Assembly: GCA_964369425.1 (NCBI GenBank)
Contig: CAYJGW010000007.1
Span: forward strand, 1 to 64,000
From: CAUPWF01 sp964369425
GTDB taxonomy: Bacteria > Bacillota > Clostridia > Lachnospirales > Lachnospiraceae
Direction: 5' to 3'
Length of the DNA: 64,000 bases
The position numbers were made by a program, and so were the translations under genes. Below, in pieces: positions 42,788 through 53,057 of the stretch. The notes beneath the pieces are model-generated. The model saw nothing but the letters and a program-made list of their open reading frames with translations, was not told the DNA's origin and did not search any database. Every line of letters starts with the position of its first letter. Position 1 is the first letter of the stretch.

Positions 42788-44167
42788 TTATCTTTCATCC
42801 ATTGGAACATACGCTCTATGCTCCGCCAATGGTTTGAATGCTGGTCTTATAATCTTATCCACATTCTTCAACTCTTCTAATCTATGAGCACTCCATCCTA
42901 CGATACGAGCAGCTGCAAATATTGGTGTATATAACTCCTCTGGTAACCCAAGCATGTGATATACTAAACCACTATAAAAGTCTACGTTCGCATTGACCCC
43001 TTTATATATGTGTCGCTTCTCACCGATAACCGCTGGTGCCATATGCTCTACCATCTCATATAGGTTGTATTCTTCTTGGTATCCTTTTTCTGTTGCAAGT
43101 TTCTTAACAAACTCTTTGAACACTTCTGCTCTAGGATCTGATACTGAATACACCGCATGACCCATACCATAGATTAATCCTTTTTTATCAAAGACCTTTT
43201 TATCTAGCAAGTCTTCTAAATATTGTTTTACCTCAGCCTCATCTGTCCAATCTTTCACAGCCTCTTTCATATCTGCAAACATCTGCGTTACTTTGATATT
43301 TGCGCCTCCATGCTTTGGTCCCTTTAAAGATGCCATTGCTGCTGCCATCGTTGCATAGGTATCTGTTCCCGATGATGTAACAACATGAGTTGTAAATGTA
43401 GAGTTGTTACCACCGCCATGGTCCATATGTAACACAAGTGCCATATCAAGAATCTTCGCTTCTAAATCTGTATACTTTCTATCTTCTCTCAACATCATCA
43501 AAATATTCTCAGCTGTTGATAAATGATCTAGCGGAGAGTAAATCCACAAATCTCTTCCAGTCTCATAATGATATGCATGATATCCATACACCATAAGTCG
43601 TGGGAATTGTGCAATAAGATTCAAGCATTGTCTCATTACATTTGGTATAGAAGTATCTTCTGCTTTTTCATCTGCAGAATACAAAGATAAAATCGAACGG
43701 CTCAGACTGTTCATTACATCTTTACTTGGCTGCTTCATGATGATATCTCGAACAAAATTTGGTGGCAGTACCCTTCTCTCGTTAATAATCTGTTTAAACT
43801 CTTCTACCTCTTCACCTTTTGGTAATTCCCCAAATAACAACAAGTATGTAACTTCTTCAAAGCCAAATCTATCGTCTTTTAAGAATCCATTCACCAAATC
43901 TTTAACATTATACCCTCTATAATATAAATTACCTGCACAAGGTACTTCTTCTCCATCTACAATCTTCTTCGCAGACACATCCGATACATTTGTAAGACCA
44001 GCTAAAACACCTTTTCCATTTAAATCTCTTAGCCCTCTCTTAACTTCATATTTCTTATACAGTTCTTTATCAATCGCATTCTTCTCATCACACTTTTTTG
44101 CAAGTTCTTCTAACTTAGGCGTCATTTCTGAAAGTACACGATCTCTACCGTTTTGTTGTGTTCCCAT
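42788..44167 (-). CDS. gltA: Citrate synthase
   Basis: Condenses acetyl-CoA and oxaloacetate, here probably in an incomplete cycle toward glutamate. About 459 residues. It has HMDHGGGNNSTFTTHVV, GPKHGGANIKV and GMGHAVYSVSDPRAEVF, covering the catalytic His residues, and the Asp region NVDFYSGLVYHMLG. The start at 44167 is set by AAGGAGAG. It has its own promoter, and no aconitase or isocitrate dehydrogenase gene is next to it. Confidence 0.93.
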   Translation of the reverse strand: MGTQQNGRDRVLSEMTPKLEELAKKCDEKNAIDKELYKKYEVKRGLRDLNGKGVLAGLTNVSDVSAKKIVDGEEVPCAGNLYYRGYNVKDLVNGFLKDDRFGFEEVTYLLLFGELPKGEEVEEFKQIINERRVLPPNFVRDIIMKQPSKDVMNSLSRSILSLYSADEKAEDTSIPNVMRQCLNLIAQFPRLMVYGYHAYHYETGRDLWIYSPLDHLSTAENILMMLREDRKYTDLEAKILDMALVLHMDHGGGNNSTFTTHVVTSSGTDTYATMAAAMASLKGPKHGGANIKVTQMFADMKEAVKDWTDEAEVKQYLEDLLDKKVFDKKGLIYGMGHAVYSVSDPRAEVFKEFVKKLATEKGYQEEYNLYEMVEHMAPAVIGEKRHIYKGVNANVDFYSGLVYHMLGLPEELYTPIFAAARIVGWSAHRLEELKNVDKIIRPAFKPLAEHRAYVPMDER

Positions 44168-44207
44168 AATGCTCTCCTTCCTTATTTTTCTAACTATAAC
44201 ATTTTTA

Positions 44208-44236
44208 ATTATACCAATTTTATAGAGTTTTTGCAA
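44208..44236 (-). promoter_or_regulatory. Citrate synthase promoter
   Basis: Minus strand: TTGCAA (44236-44231), 17 bp, TATAAT (44213-44208). Confidence 0.75.
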
Positions 44237-44259
44237 GTCTCGCTGTAATTATTTCTATT

Positions 44260-45135
44260 TTATCGTAGCATTTCTGTAAATACATCTGATAATTCCGCAA
44301 ACTCTTCTAGGGTCAGTGCTTCCCCTCTAATTGTCGCACTTTTGCCTATTTTTTCTATTCCTCTTGCAATTTCCTCTTTATTCAAGGCAAGAATATTCGC
44401 ATTTGCCAACCCATTTACCAAAGTTTTTCTCCTCTGATTAAAGGATGCTCGTATCAATTGAAACATCAAGGATTCATCTAAAACTGACACTGGTTTTTCT
44501 TCATGCGCAGTCAGACGAATGACTGCTGAACCTACTTTTGGCCTTGGCATAAAACAATTCGGCGGAACATTTGCTACAATATATGGATCTGCATAATACT
44601 GAACAGCTAATGATAATGCCCCGTAGTCCTTCGTTCCTGGTCCAACTTGCATTCGGTCTGCCACTTCCTTTTGCACCATAACCGTAATGCTCTCAATCGG
44701 TACCTTATTTTCAAAAAGCCCCATAATAATCGGTGTCGTAATGTAATAAGGTAGATTTGCAACCACTTTAATGGGTTTTCCATCATTTTGCTCTACTGCA
44801 AGTTTCTGAATATCTACTTTCAAAACATCTTCATTGATGATCTCCACATTATCATATTCTGATAGCGTATCTTCTAGAATCGGAATCAATGCTTTATCAA
44901 TCTCTACCGCAACAACTTTTCTTGCTGCACATGCCAAATACTGAGTCATCGTTCCAATTCCAGGTCCTATTTCTAAGACAAAATCATCTTTCGTTATCTC
45001 TGCCGATGCGATGATTTTATCCAAAACATGTGTATCAATCAAAAAGTTTTGCCCAAACTTTTTTTGAAATGCAAAATTATACTTTTGTAGCACCGCTATC
45101 GTATACTGCGGATTTCCTAGAGTCGGTTTTTTCAT
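44260..45135 (-). CDS. rsmA: 16S rRNA dimethyladenosine transferase
   Basis: RsmA/KsgA dimethylates the two adjacent adenines of helix 45 in 16S rRNA. The 291 residues have KKFGQNFLID, the SAM motif VLEIGPGIGTMTQYLA, and the catalytic NLPYYITTPI. It overlaps tatD by 4 bp in a metG-tatD-rsmA transcript. Confidence 0.97.
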   Translation of the reverse strand: MKKPTLGNPQYTIAVLQKYNFAFQKKFGQNFLIDTHVLDKIIASAEITKDDFVLEIGPGIGTMTQYLACAARKVVAVEIDKALIPILEDTLSEYDNVEIINEDVLKVDIQKLAVEQNDGKPIKVVANLPYYITTPIIMGLFENKVPIESITVMVQKEVADRMQVGPGTKDYGALSLAVQYYADPYIVANVPPNCFMPRPKVGSAVIRLTAHEEKPVSVLDESLMFQLIRASFNQRRKTLVNGLANANILALNKEEIARGIEKIGKSATIRGEALTLEEFAELSDVFTEMLR

Positions 45136-45893
45136 ATCTTAAACAATTCCTTTCCGTTCTCTCTCGTCCTATCTAGCACCTCTTCATAAGAAATGCCTTT
45201 TATCTCTGCAATCTCTCTTGCTACATATCTTAGATTTCCTGAATTATTTCGTTTCCCTCGCTTTGGAACAGGTGCTAAGTAAGGAGCATCTGTCTCTAAT
45301 AAAATCGCTGTCACAGGGATTGATTCTACCACTTCTTTTAACTTACTAGCATTTTTAAAAGTGACCACACCTCCAATACCTATGTAAAATCCCATCTTTA
45401 CATACTCTAAGGCAAGTTCCTTCGAATAAGAAAAACAGTGTATCACACCTCTTAGCCCCTGTGCATATTCTTTCATAATCTCTAAAGTATCTTGTGCTGC
45501 ATCACGACTATGAATAATAATTGGCATCTCATACTTTCTTGCAAGCTCTAGTTGCTTAATGAACCATTCTTTTTGGATTTCTTTTTCTTCTTTATTCCAA
45601 TAATAATCCAATCCAATTTCACCCACTGCAACTACCTTTTCTTCTCTGAGATGATTCTCAATCCACTGAATTTTCTCCGCATTCAATTCTCCTACTTCAT
45701 CTGGATGCACTCCTAATGCTGCATATACAAAGGGATACTCCCTGCTTAACAAAAGCGAATCCTTGCAACCACGTAAATTCGCAGCCACATTCACCACTGT
45801 TTCTACCCCTTTTTCTTGAATCTTTCGCATCACTTTCTCTCTATCACCCGAAAATTGCTCATCGTCGTAATGTGCATGACTTTCAAATATCAT
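45132..45893 (-). CDS. tatD: TatD-family metal-dependent deoxyribonuclease
   Basis: A TIM-barrel DNase of about 253 residues, starting MIFESHAHYDDEQF with the metal-binding HAH. It has GEIGLDYYW, IIHSRDA, GVIHCFSY and ETDAPYLAP. The start at 45893 overlaps the metG stop (ATGA) and follows CGGAGA, which favours it over the longer frame. Confidence 0.95.
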   Translation of the reverse strand: MIFESHAHYDDEQFSGDREKVMRKIQEKGVETVVNVAANLRGCKDSLLLSREYPFVYAALGVHPDEVGELNAEKIQWIENHLREEKVVAVGEIGLDYYWNKEEKEIQKEWFIKQLELARKYEMPIIIHSRDAAQDTLEIMKEYAQGLRGVIHCFSYSKELALEYVKMGFYIGIGGVVTFKNASKLKEVVESIPVTAILLETDAPYLAPVPKRGKRNNSGNLRYVAREIAEIKGISYEEVLDRTRENGKELFKI

Positions 45894-47800
45894 AAAATCT
45901 CCGCTCCTGCCGGCATTGTTTTTTCTGGTGACATCACAGCCAAGTTGCCTTCTGCATCTTCTGCACACAATATCATTCCTTCTGAGACAACACCTGCTAA
46001 CTTAGCCGGCTTTAAGTTAACCAATACCATTACTTTTTTGCCAACCATCTCTTCTGGCTTATAATACGCTTTGATACCAGATACAATCTGCTTCACTTCA
46101 CTTCCAATTTTCACCTGTGAACATAACAGTTTCTTAGATTTCTTCACTTCTTCACAAGCGATAATCTCACCCACTTGAAATTGCATCTTCATGAAATCCT
46201 CATAACTAATCTCTGGTTTTTTCTCTATATCAATCACTGCTTCGTCAAATTCTGCCTCTTCTTCCACTGGTGGATGAAGCTCTTCTACTTTCTTTAATAC
46301 TTCTTCAATATCTAATCGTGCAAATAGAATCTCTGGCTTATCTGTCACCACTCCATCTTTCATCTGTGCAAATATTTTTTCTGCTGTTTCAGGCATAAAT
46401 GATGATAGTAAATCTGCACCTTTTGTAATGCCATCAATGAGATTCCACAATACCGTTTCTAACCTATCTTTCTTCTCTTCATCTTTCGCCAACGCCCATG
46501 GCATAGTCTCATCGATGTATTTGTTACAACGCTTGAACAGGTTGAAAATCTCCGTCATCGCATCTGCCACTCTCAGACCTTCCATCTTCGATGCAACCGC
46601 CTCTGGCGTCTTAGCTATCATGCCTTTCAAGTCTCTATCTACATCCACTTGCTCTAGCGAAACATTCTTATCTGTCACTGTTCCACCAAAATACTTATTA
46701 GTCATAGATACAGTTCTATTCACAAGGTTCCCAAGTGTATTTGCTAAATCCGAGTTCATACGCTCTACCATTAATTCCCAAGTAATCACTCCATCATTAT
46801 CAAACGGCATCTCATGCAATACAAAATAACGCACTGCATCTACACCAAAGAAATCTACTAATTCATCTGCATAAAGTACATTTCCTTTTGACTTGCTCAT
46901 CTTACCATCACCTTGCATCAACCATGGATGTCCAAAGATTTGTTTTGGCAACGGAATGTCTAGAGCCATCAAGAATACCGGCCAATAAATTGTGTGGAAG
47001 CGAACGATATCCTTTCCGATTAGGTGTAAATCCGCTGGCCAATTCTTTTGAAATAACTCTGAACTATCCCCATCACAATCATACCCAATTCCACTGATAT
47101 AATTTGTCAATGCATCTAACCACACATACACAACATGCTTCTCATCAAAGTCCACTGGGATTCCCCATTTGAAAGATGTTCTTGATACGCATAAATCTTG
47201 CAATCCTGGTAACAAGAAATTGTTCATCATCTCATTTTTTCTAGATACTGGTTGAATGAACTCTGGATTTGCATTAATATGTGCAATCAAACGATCTGCA
47301 TACTTGCTCATCTTAAAAAAGTATGCGTCTTCTTTTGCTGGTTCTACTTCTCTACCACAGTCAGGACACTTCCCACCCTCTGCTTGTGATTCCGTAAAAA
47401 ACGACTCACAAGGAGTGCAATAAAGCCCTTCATAATGCCCTTTGTAAATATCTCCTTGCTCATATAACTTTTTAAAAATCTTTTGTACTTGTATCTTATG
47501 CTCTAAATCTGTAGTACGAATAAACTTGTCGTAAGATGTATTCATAAGATCCCAGATTCCTCTTACCACACCAGCCACATCATCTACAAATGCCTGCGGT
47601 GATACACCTGCTTCTTCTGCCTTTAATTCGATTTTTTGTCCATGTTCATCTGTTCCTGTCATAAAGAACACGTCGTACCCTTGACTTCTTTTATATCTTG
47701 CAATCGCATCCGCCAAGATTATCTCATACGTATTCCCGATATGGGGCTTTCCTGAAGTGTACGTGATGGCAGTTGTTATATAATATTTTTCTTTACTCAT
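45890..47800 (-). CDS. metG: Methionyl-tRNA synthetase
   Basis: Class I synthetase of about 636 residues. It has the HIGH-type KPHIGNTYE, a zinc-knuckle pair CTPC and CPDC (metal-binding insert), and KMSKSKGNV. The C-terminal 100 residues form a Trbp111-like tRNA-binding domain (EIIACEEVKKSKKLLCSQVKIG). The start at 47800 follows GAGGAGG. Confidence 0.97.
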   Translation of the reverse strand: MSKEKYYITTAITYTSGKPHIGNTYEIILADAIARYKRSQGYDVFFMTGTDEHGQKIELKAEEAGVSPQAFVDDVAGVVRGIWDLMNTSYDKFIRTTDLEHKIQVQKIFKKLYEQGDIYKGHYEGLYCTPCESFFTESQAEGGKCPDCGREVEPAKEDAYFFKMSKYADRLIAHINANPEFIQPVSRKNEMMNNFLLPGLQDLCVSRTSFKWGIPVDFDEKHVVYVWLDALTNYISGIGYDCDGDSSELFQKNWPADLHLIGKDIVRFHTIYWPVFLMALDIPLPKQIFGHPWLMQGDGKMSKSKGNVLYADELVDFFGVDAVRYFVLHEMPFDNDGVITWELMVERMNSDLANTLGNLVNRTVSMTNKYFGGTVTDKNVSLEQVDVDRDLKGMIAKTPEAVASKMEGLRVADAMTEIFNLFKRCNKYIDETMPWALAKDEEKKDRLETVLWNLIDGITKGADLLSSFMPETAEKIFAQMKDGVVTDKPEILFARLDIEEVLKKVEELHPPVEEEAEFDEAVIDIEKKPEISYEDFMKMQFQVGEIIACEEVKKSKKLLCSQVKIGSEVKQIVSGIKAYYKPEEMVGKKVMVLVNLKPAKLAGVVSEGMILCAEDAEGNLAVMSPEKTMPAGAEIL

Positions 47801-47831
47801 AATTTTCCTCCTCGCATTTTGCTTATCCTTC

Positions 47832-47861
47832 ATAATACCATTTCCTATATACTGCCGTCAA
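47832..47861 (-). promoter_or_regulatory. metG promoter
   Basis: Minus strand: TTGACG (47861-47856), 18 bp, TATTAT (47837-47832). Confidence 0.7.
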
Positions 47862-47920
47862 ATGTATATTTCTTAGTTTTTCCTCATAGATTGGTTAATA
47901 ATTATCACTTTGGAGTGCCT

Positions 47921-49633
47921 ATGTCTAACCTTTCTTTACACAAAAAAATTTTACCAATTCTCCTATGTACTATTTTGTTATTTGGCTGTGCTTCTCCTAA
48001 CGCACAGACAAATTCTGACTTCGAAGCATTTACCACCACTCTTTTTATCAACGAGATTGCTACTAATACTTTGAGTCTCCAATACACATTAGAGTCTCCA
48101 GAGTTCTACGGTATTGCAAATGCACCAATCACACTTGGGGAATTCCAGACCACTTGTGACCAAGCACTTTTGCAAGCCGAAAATTATCTAGCTGCACTCT
48201 CCCTATTTTCATACCAGGATCTCACAAAAGAAAATCAACTCACCTATGATGTTCTCTTTCGTTCTCTTGACAATACCATTCAACTATCTGATTATCCACT
48301 TTATGATGAACCACTCTCTCCATACACCGGCATCCATACACAGCTTCCTATACTTCTCTCTGAATTTTCCTTAAGAGACTCACACGATGTGGAACTTTAT
48401 TTAGATCTTTTAGAAACTGTACCTGCCTACTTTAATTCCCTGATCGATTATCAAAAAGAAAAAGTAGCAAATGGTCTTTTTATGAGCGACCACCAACTGG
48501 AAACCGTCATCTCCGACTGTAATGCATACCTAACTGTAACTGATGATTATCTCAACACTTCTTTTTTTGACCGTATAAGTGTAATTTCATCCATTGATGC
48601 AACACAAAAAACTACTTATATTTCGCAAAATGATGCCTTGGTTAAAGATGTAGTTTTACCTGCCTATCAAAACCTAATCACTGAATTAAGCAAACTAAAA
48701 GGATCAGGAACAAATTCACATGGTCTTTTTTATCATCCCCAAGGAGTGCAGTATTATGAACTTCTTGCAAGTATTTCGACTGGATCCACCAGAACGATTC
48801 CAGAAATACAACAGCTGATACAATCACAAATTGCAAATGACTTTACTGCTATTCAAGACCTCCTGTTAGATTCATCTTTTAATTTGCAAGACTTCGACGC
48901 TGTGCCTCCACTATCTCCAGAAGAAATCCTAAAAGATTTGCAATCACATACTGAAATTAGCTTCCCCACTTATCCTTCTGTTCACACAACGATAAAATCT
49001 GTCCCTACCGAAATGGAACCTTACCTAAGTCCTGCATTTTATCTCTTGCCAACCATCGATAATACAACCACAAATATCATCTATATCAATAACCAACACT
49101 TAGGTGATCCAATTTCACTTTATTCAACTTTGGCTCATGAATCCTATCCTGGACACCTATATCAAACCACTTATTTCGACTCTACTGACCCAGATCCACT
49201 TCGCCAATCCTTATCCTTTGGCGGATACGTAGAAGGCTGGGCTACATATAGTGAAATGTGTTCCTTTTATTTTTCAGATTTTTCACCAGAATTAAATACT
49301 TTTATTCAAAAGAATAATTCTCTTACCTTAGGATTATTCGCATATGCAGATATCGGAATTCATTATGAGGGATGGCAATTAGATGATATGACAGCGTTTC
49401 TTTCGCACTATGGGATTACAGATGAATCCTCTATTAGTCGCACATATAATTTAATTATTGCAACACCTTCCAATTATTTGAAATATTACTTAGGTTATAT
49501 CGAAATATTAGAATTAAAAAAGAAATGCATAGATGCGTGGGGTGATGAGTTTACACAAGAAAAATTTCACAAAGCTGTATTAGATATCGGCCCCACTCCT
49601 TTTGATTTATTAGAAGAGTACGTATTAGGTTAG
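47921..49633 (+). CDS. DUF885-family lipoprotein, predicted zinc peptidase
   Basis: About 570 residues. The start at 47921 gives a clear lipoprotein signal: MSNLSLHKK, a hydrophobic stretch, and the lipobox LLFGC with Cys23. The C-terminal half carries LAHESYPGHLYQTTYF, the HExxPGH zinc motif of DUF885, and the downstream GGYVEGWATYSEM supplies a third ligand glutamate. This family is related to metallocarboxypeptidases, so an extracellular peptidase is likely. It runs divergently from metG and convergently with nrdJ. Confidence 0.88.
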   Translation: MSNLSLHKKILPILLCTILLFGCASPNAQTNSDFEAFTTTLFINEIATNTLSLQYTLESPEFYGIANAPITLGEFQTTCDQALLQAENYLAALSLFSYQDLTKENQLTYDVLFRSLDNTIQLSDYPLYDEPLSPYTGIHTQLPILLSEFSLRDSHDVELYLDLLETVPAYFNSLIDYQKEKVANGLFMSDHQLETVISDCNAYLTVTDDYLNTSFFDRISVISSIDATQKTTYISQNDALVKDVVLPAYQNLITELSKLKGSGTNSHGLFYHPQGVQYYELLASISTGSTRTIPEIQQLIQSQIANDFTAIQDLLLDSSFNLQDFDAVPPLSPEEILKDLQSHTEISFPTYPSVHTTIKSVPTEMEPYLSPAFYLLPTIDNTTTNIIYINNQHLGDPISLYSTLAHESYPGHLYQTTYFDSTDPDPLRQSLSFGGYVEGWATYSEMCSFYFSDFSPELNTFIQKNNSLTLGLFAYADIGIHYEGWQLDDMTAFLSHYGITDESSISRTYNLIIATPSNYLKYYLGYIEILELKKKCIDAWGDEFTQEKFHKAVLDIGPTPFDLLEEYVLG

Positions 49634-49644
49634 AAGGGAAGGCC

Positions 49645-49670
49645 TTTGCCCCGTTAGCGAACGGGGCAAA
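49645..49670. terminator. Strong stem-loop shared by the convergent DUF885 and nrdJ genes
   Basis: A perfect 11-bp stem TTTGCCCCGTT/AACGGGGCAAA with a 4-nt loop. No clear U-tract follows in either direction. The nrdJ stop codon sits at the stem-loop junction, and the stem encodes its last residues. Confidence 0.6.
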
Positions 49671-52005
49671 CACCATTTTCACAACCTTCATTTCCTATAT
49701 CAAACTGAATCTCTTCTTTTTCATATTTGGAAATCAGTGATGGAACAAATTGATTCATCTGGATGCATCGCTTTTCATATTCCTTCTCCGATATCTCTTC
49801 ATACGGTAAAAGATCATAAAAGCTATCATCATAAGACAAGAAGGATAATGCCACTGTATCATCCCAGTTCTCATACACCCAACTTTCCACCTCTTTCCAC
49901 TCATTTTCTCGCACATGTACTGTTATGGAACAGTTATGATCCACATAGTGCGTCATGAACATCTTATAAATTTCTAATTGTTCGATTGCACTTACATCCT
50001 TTTTCACCTTTCCTTTTGGTGCCTTTACTGGAAATTCTACCACTTTTGTTGTAGCATCTTCCATTGTCTGTCCCACTTCTGGGAATACCGGATACCCAAG
50101 TTCTTCGCAAACTTTTACCAACGGATCATTAGCTGAAATTCGTATTCTTCGGATATAATAAGGTGCATGATTGAAATGTACTCCACTAGATACTACTGGC
50201 AGTAGCGACAATGTTCCTTCTGGCTTTACCGTTGTCACTAGAAGTGGTTTCTCCATTCCTAATTCCTTTGCATATTCATTGGCTGCATCTACAGCTGCTT
50301 TTCTAAGTTCTTTTAATAACTGAATCTGCTTCTCTTGTGGCATCTGTGCATGGTTAACCAAATCTTGCCACCCTGTCAATGAGCATCCTAACAACTTATC
50401 TCTTTGTTGTGTCTGATTCCAATATGCATTTTCCAATTCTGTACAAGTCATACGATATGCGGCCCTTGCTGAAAGTCTCTGAGCTTCTAGTAAAGACTTT
50501 TTATCAATCGCACCATCTTCTCTTACAAATGCCATGCAATTAATTGTTGTCAAATTACACAGTCCTTTCGAATCTAATAATATCTCAGCACATGGATTCA
50601 CCCCATTAAAGTTAGGTCTTCTCTTAGCTCCTGCAATCTCGTTAACCCAACCTGGCTCTCCGGAATACCTCATCTGTTCTAAATGCCAATGTAACTGTGC
50701 TCTAGTTGGCTTTTCTCTGTAATAAATAGAATTATTGGACATCTGTCTGTGTGCCAAATCTTGATCAATCACCCATTTTTCATCTACTTTTTTATACAAC
50801 TCACTTTTTGCTCGTACACACTCTTTGTCGTCTTGATCAATAAGTGCAATCTCTGCAGTTCTTCTAACACCACCTACAACTACATTCTCTCCGATTATAT
50901 TCGCAATATCCAAGCAATCTATCGGCTTTAACTTCACTTTATCCAAAGTAGTTCTATGCCCTGCCCGCTTGATAATTCTATGGACTTTCTTAAACATATT
51001 TTTCAGTGAATCGTGACCGGAAGCTGTTCCGCCAAACGTCTTTAATTTCTCACCCTTTGGTCGTACATTATCGTAGTTCACAATTACGGTTGTTATCTTT
51101 CGATACTCTGTGCTATATAATACCTTCATAAAAAAATCTAGAGATTGTACCCAGCCCTCTTTACTATCACCCACTGTAATTTTCACTGTGTCATTATCTG
51201 TAAACTCAAGAGAGGTAGAATCTTGCCTTAATGTTTTCTCACAAGGAGTGTAAGCCTCGTGTATAATCTTCACCTCTGTTCTAATCTTTGGAAGTTTTTC
51301 GACATCGGATTTCAAAACTCTAATTCCTACACCTGCCCCTACCATCAAAAGATAAAACACATCTCTAAATGCATCAAAGGTATCTATTACTTGAAACGCA
51401 CAATTATAATTCGACATCGGATAATGCTTCGAAACATCTGTGCTCCCCACCCAAAATGTTCTTCCTGACAAGAATTGCTTTAAACTAAAGATATTGTCAT
51501 AAAGCTTCTGTGCCTCTTCTTTTGCGGTAGGAACTAGACTACAATTATATTCTACAGCTCGCCTCACTGTCTCCCACCAATATTCTCTTCGCCCCTCTTC
51601 TTGTATCCACCTAGAATACGTTCTATAGTACACAAAACTGCCCAAAGGATTCATAGGAGTAGCCACATGTTTGTACTTACTTACAAACTCTTCTGAAATC
51701 ACACGACCATCCACACTCTTTCTCGTATCTCTCGTCTTCTCTCTTTCATGTCTATAAATAATAAATCTCTTTGCTGCATCTTTTCTTGGGCTAGCCATCA
51801 GTGCATCCTCCACCATATCTTGTAGTGTCTCTACATCAATGATTTTTTCTAATTCTTCAACTGCCACTTCTACCTCTTTCGCAATTTGACCGCTCAGCTT
51901 TGTATCTTGACCAAGCATCGTATCTCGCATTGCATTTTCTATGGCTAATTTTATCTTATCTGCTTGAAAATCAACTATTTTCCCGTTCCGTTTCATCACC
52001 TTCAC
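49654..52005 (-). CDS. nrdJ: Adenosylcobalamin-dependent ribonucleoside-triphosphate reductase (class II)
   Basis: Reduces ribonucleotides to deoxyribonucleotides using coenzyme B12, with or without oxygen. About 783 residues. The N-terminal ATP-cone begins KVMKRNGKIVDFQADKIKLA, and the barrel has NYNCAFQ, NPCAEILLDSKGLCNLTTINC and TVKPEGTLSLL. The C-terminal redox pair CENGVC has the spacing of the Lactobacillus leichmannii enzyme. A GTG at 52005 lies 7 bp after GGAGG and is the likely start; ATG at 51996 is possible. No cobalamin riboswitch is seen in the short leader. Confidence 0.94.
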   Translation of the reverse strand: MKVMKRNGKIVDFQADKIKLAIENAMRDTMLGQDTKLSGQIAKEVEVAVEELEKIIDVETLQDMVEDALMASPRKDAAKRFIIYRHEREKTRDTRKSVDGRVISEEFVSKYKHVATPMNPLGSFVYYRTYSRWIQEEGRREYWWETVRRAVEYNCSLVPTAKEEAQKLYDNIFSLKQFLSGRTFWVGSTDVSKHYPMSNYNCAFQVIDTFDAFRDVFYLLMVGAGVGIRVLKSDVEKLPKIRTEVKIIHEAYTPCEKTLRQDSTSLEFTDNDTVKITVGDSKEGWVQSLDFFMKVLYSTEYRKITTVIVNYDNVRPKGEKLKTFGGTASGHDSLKNMFKKVHRIIKRAGHRTTLDKVKLKPIDCLDIANIIGENVVVGGVRRTAEIALIDQDDKECVRAKSELYKKVDEKWVIDQDLAHRQMSNNSIYYREKPTRAQLHWHLEQMRYSGEPGWVNEIAGAKRRPNFNGVNPCAEILLDSKGLCNLTTINCMAFVREDGAIDKKSLLEAQRLSARAAYRMTCTELENAYWNQTQQRDKLLGCSLTGWQDLVNHAQMPQEKQIQLLKELRKAAVDAANEYAKELGMEKPLLVTTVKPEGTLSLLPVVSSGVHFNHAPYYIRRIRISANDPLVKVCEELGYPVFPEVGQTMEDATTKVVEFPVKAPKGKVKKDVSAIEQLEIYKMFMTHYVDHNCSITVHVRENEWKEVESWVYENWDDTVALSFLSYDDSFYDLLPYEEISEKEYEKRCIQMNQFVPSLISKYEKEEIQFDIGNEGCENGVCPVR

Positions 52006-52052
52006 CGCAATACCTCCATACAATATATTGTTTTCGCTTCCATGTATTTATC

Positions 52053-52081
52053 ATTATATTGTATCTCTCCGCATTTTTCAA
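52053..52081 (-). promoter_or_regulatory. nrdJ promoter
   Basis: Minus strand: TTGAAA (52081-52076), 17 bp, TATAAT (52058-52053), about 50 bp upstream of the start. Confidence 0.75.
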
Positions 52082-52175
52082 GATGTATTTTAACAATTCA
52101 CTTGTCCATTCACTTTTCTTAGAGTAAAATAGATAGTATATAACAGCGACACCTACTTGCAGGAGGAATCCATCC

Positions 52176-53030
52176 ATGAAATTTTTAGAATATCACGAAA
52201 AAATAAAGCGTGGGACATCTGACTTCCCACTAGAATTTTATCATATTTCACCATCCCACCCTCGCTATAATATGGCTTATCATTGGCATATGGAATGTGA
52301 ATTAATTCGAATCATCAAAGGTTCTCTATCACTGATGATTGATAATCAACATATAATAGCTACAGAAGGGGATATCATATATATCCACGATGGTGCGTTG
52401 CATGGCGGTGATCCTAAAAATTGTATCTATGAATGTATTGTATTTGATATGTCCTACCTCTTTGGTGACGTAAAACCCGCTCATGGTAAAATCCAAAAAT
52501 TTCGCAATAATGCTTTGTTGATACAAAATTATTTTCCAGATGCACACCCTCGCATTCACGAGATTATTTATTCACTTTTTGACTGCGTCAGAATGAAAGC
52601 TGCTGGATTTGAATTAACTGCACTTGGCCATCTCTATCGCTTTTACGGTTATGTGATAGAACACAATTATTATTCCAAAGCAGCTAGTATCGCAGATAAA
52701 AATAGCACGCGTGTTTTGCAATTAAAGAACGCCTTAACACTGATAGAGACACAATACCAAACCAATATCTCTTTAACTGAACTTGCAATGGCTGCCAATA
52801 TGAATGCAAAGTATTTTTGTAGGTTCTTCCAGGAGATGACTGGACGTACCCCCATCGATTACTTGAATCACTACCGCATCGAAATCGCTTGCTTTCAACT
52901 TGCCACCTCTAGTGATTCAATTACGGATATTGCCTTTAATTGTGGATTTAATGATTTGAGTTATTTTATTAAGACATTTAAGAAGTATAAAGGAATTACA
53001 CCAAAGAAGTTTTTAAGTTCGCCACTGTAA
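52176..53030 (+). CDS. AraC-family transcriptional regulator
   Basis: A 284-residue regulator. The N-terminal cupin-like ligand domain has HWHMECELIRIIKGSLSLMI, and the C-terminal double helix-turn-helix spans about residues 185-284 (LTELAMAANMNAKYFCRFFQ, ITDIAFNCGFNDLSYFIKTF). The start follows GCAGGAGGAA. It is divergent from nrdJ and 27 bp upstream of the ZIP transporter. Whether it controls either is not evident. Confidence 0.93.
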   Translation: MKFLEYHEKIKRGTSDFPLEFYHISPSHPRYNMAYHWHMECELIRIIKGSLSLMIDNQHIIATEGDIIYIHDGALHGGDPKNCIYECIVFDMSYLFGDVKPAHGKIQKFRNNALLIQNYFPDAHPRIHEIIYSLFDCVRMKAAGFELTALGHLYRFYGYVIEHNYYSKAASIADKNSTRVLQLKNALTLIETQYQTNISLTELAMAANMNAKYFCRFFQEMTGRTPIDYLNHYRIEIACFQLATSSDSITDIAFNCGFNDLSYFIKTFKKYKGITPKKFLSSPL

Positions 53031-53057
53031 TCGTTTCACTTTCGAAAGGAGTTTCTT

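Noticed and set aside
52006..52175. Cobalamin riboswitch before the B12-dependent reductase
   Set aside because: The leader between the promoter at 52053 and the start is under 50 bases and has no B12-box; there is no room for the element.
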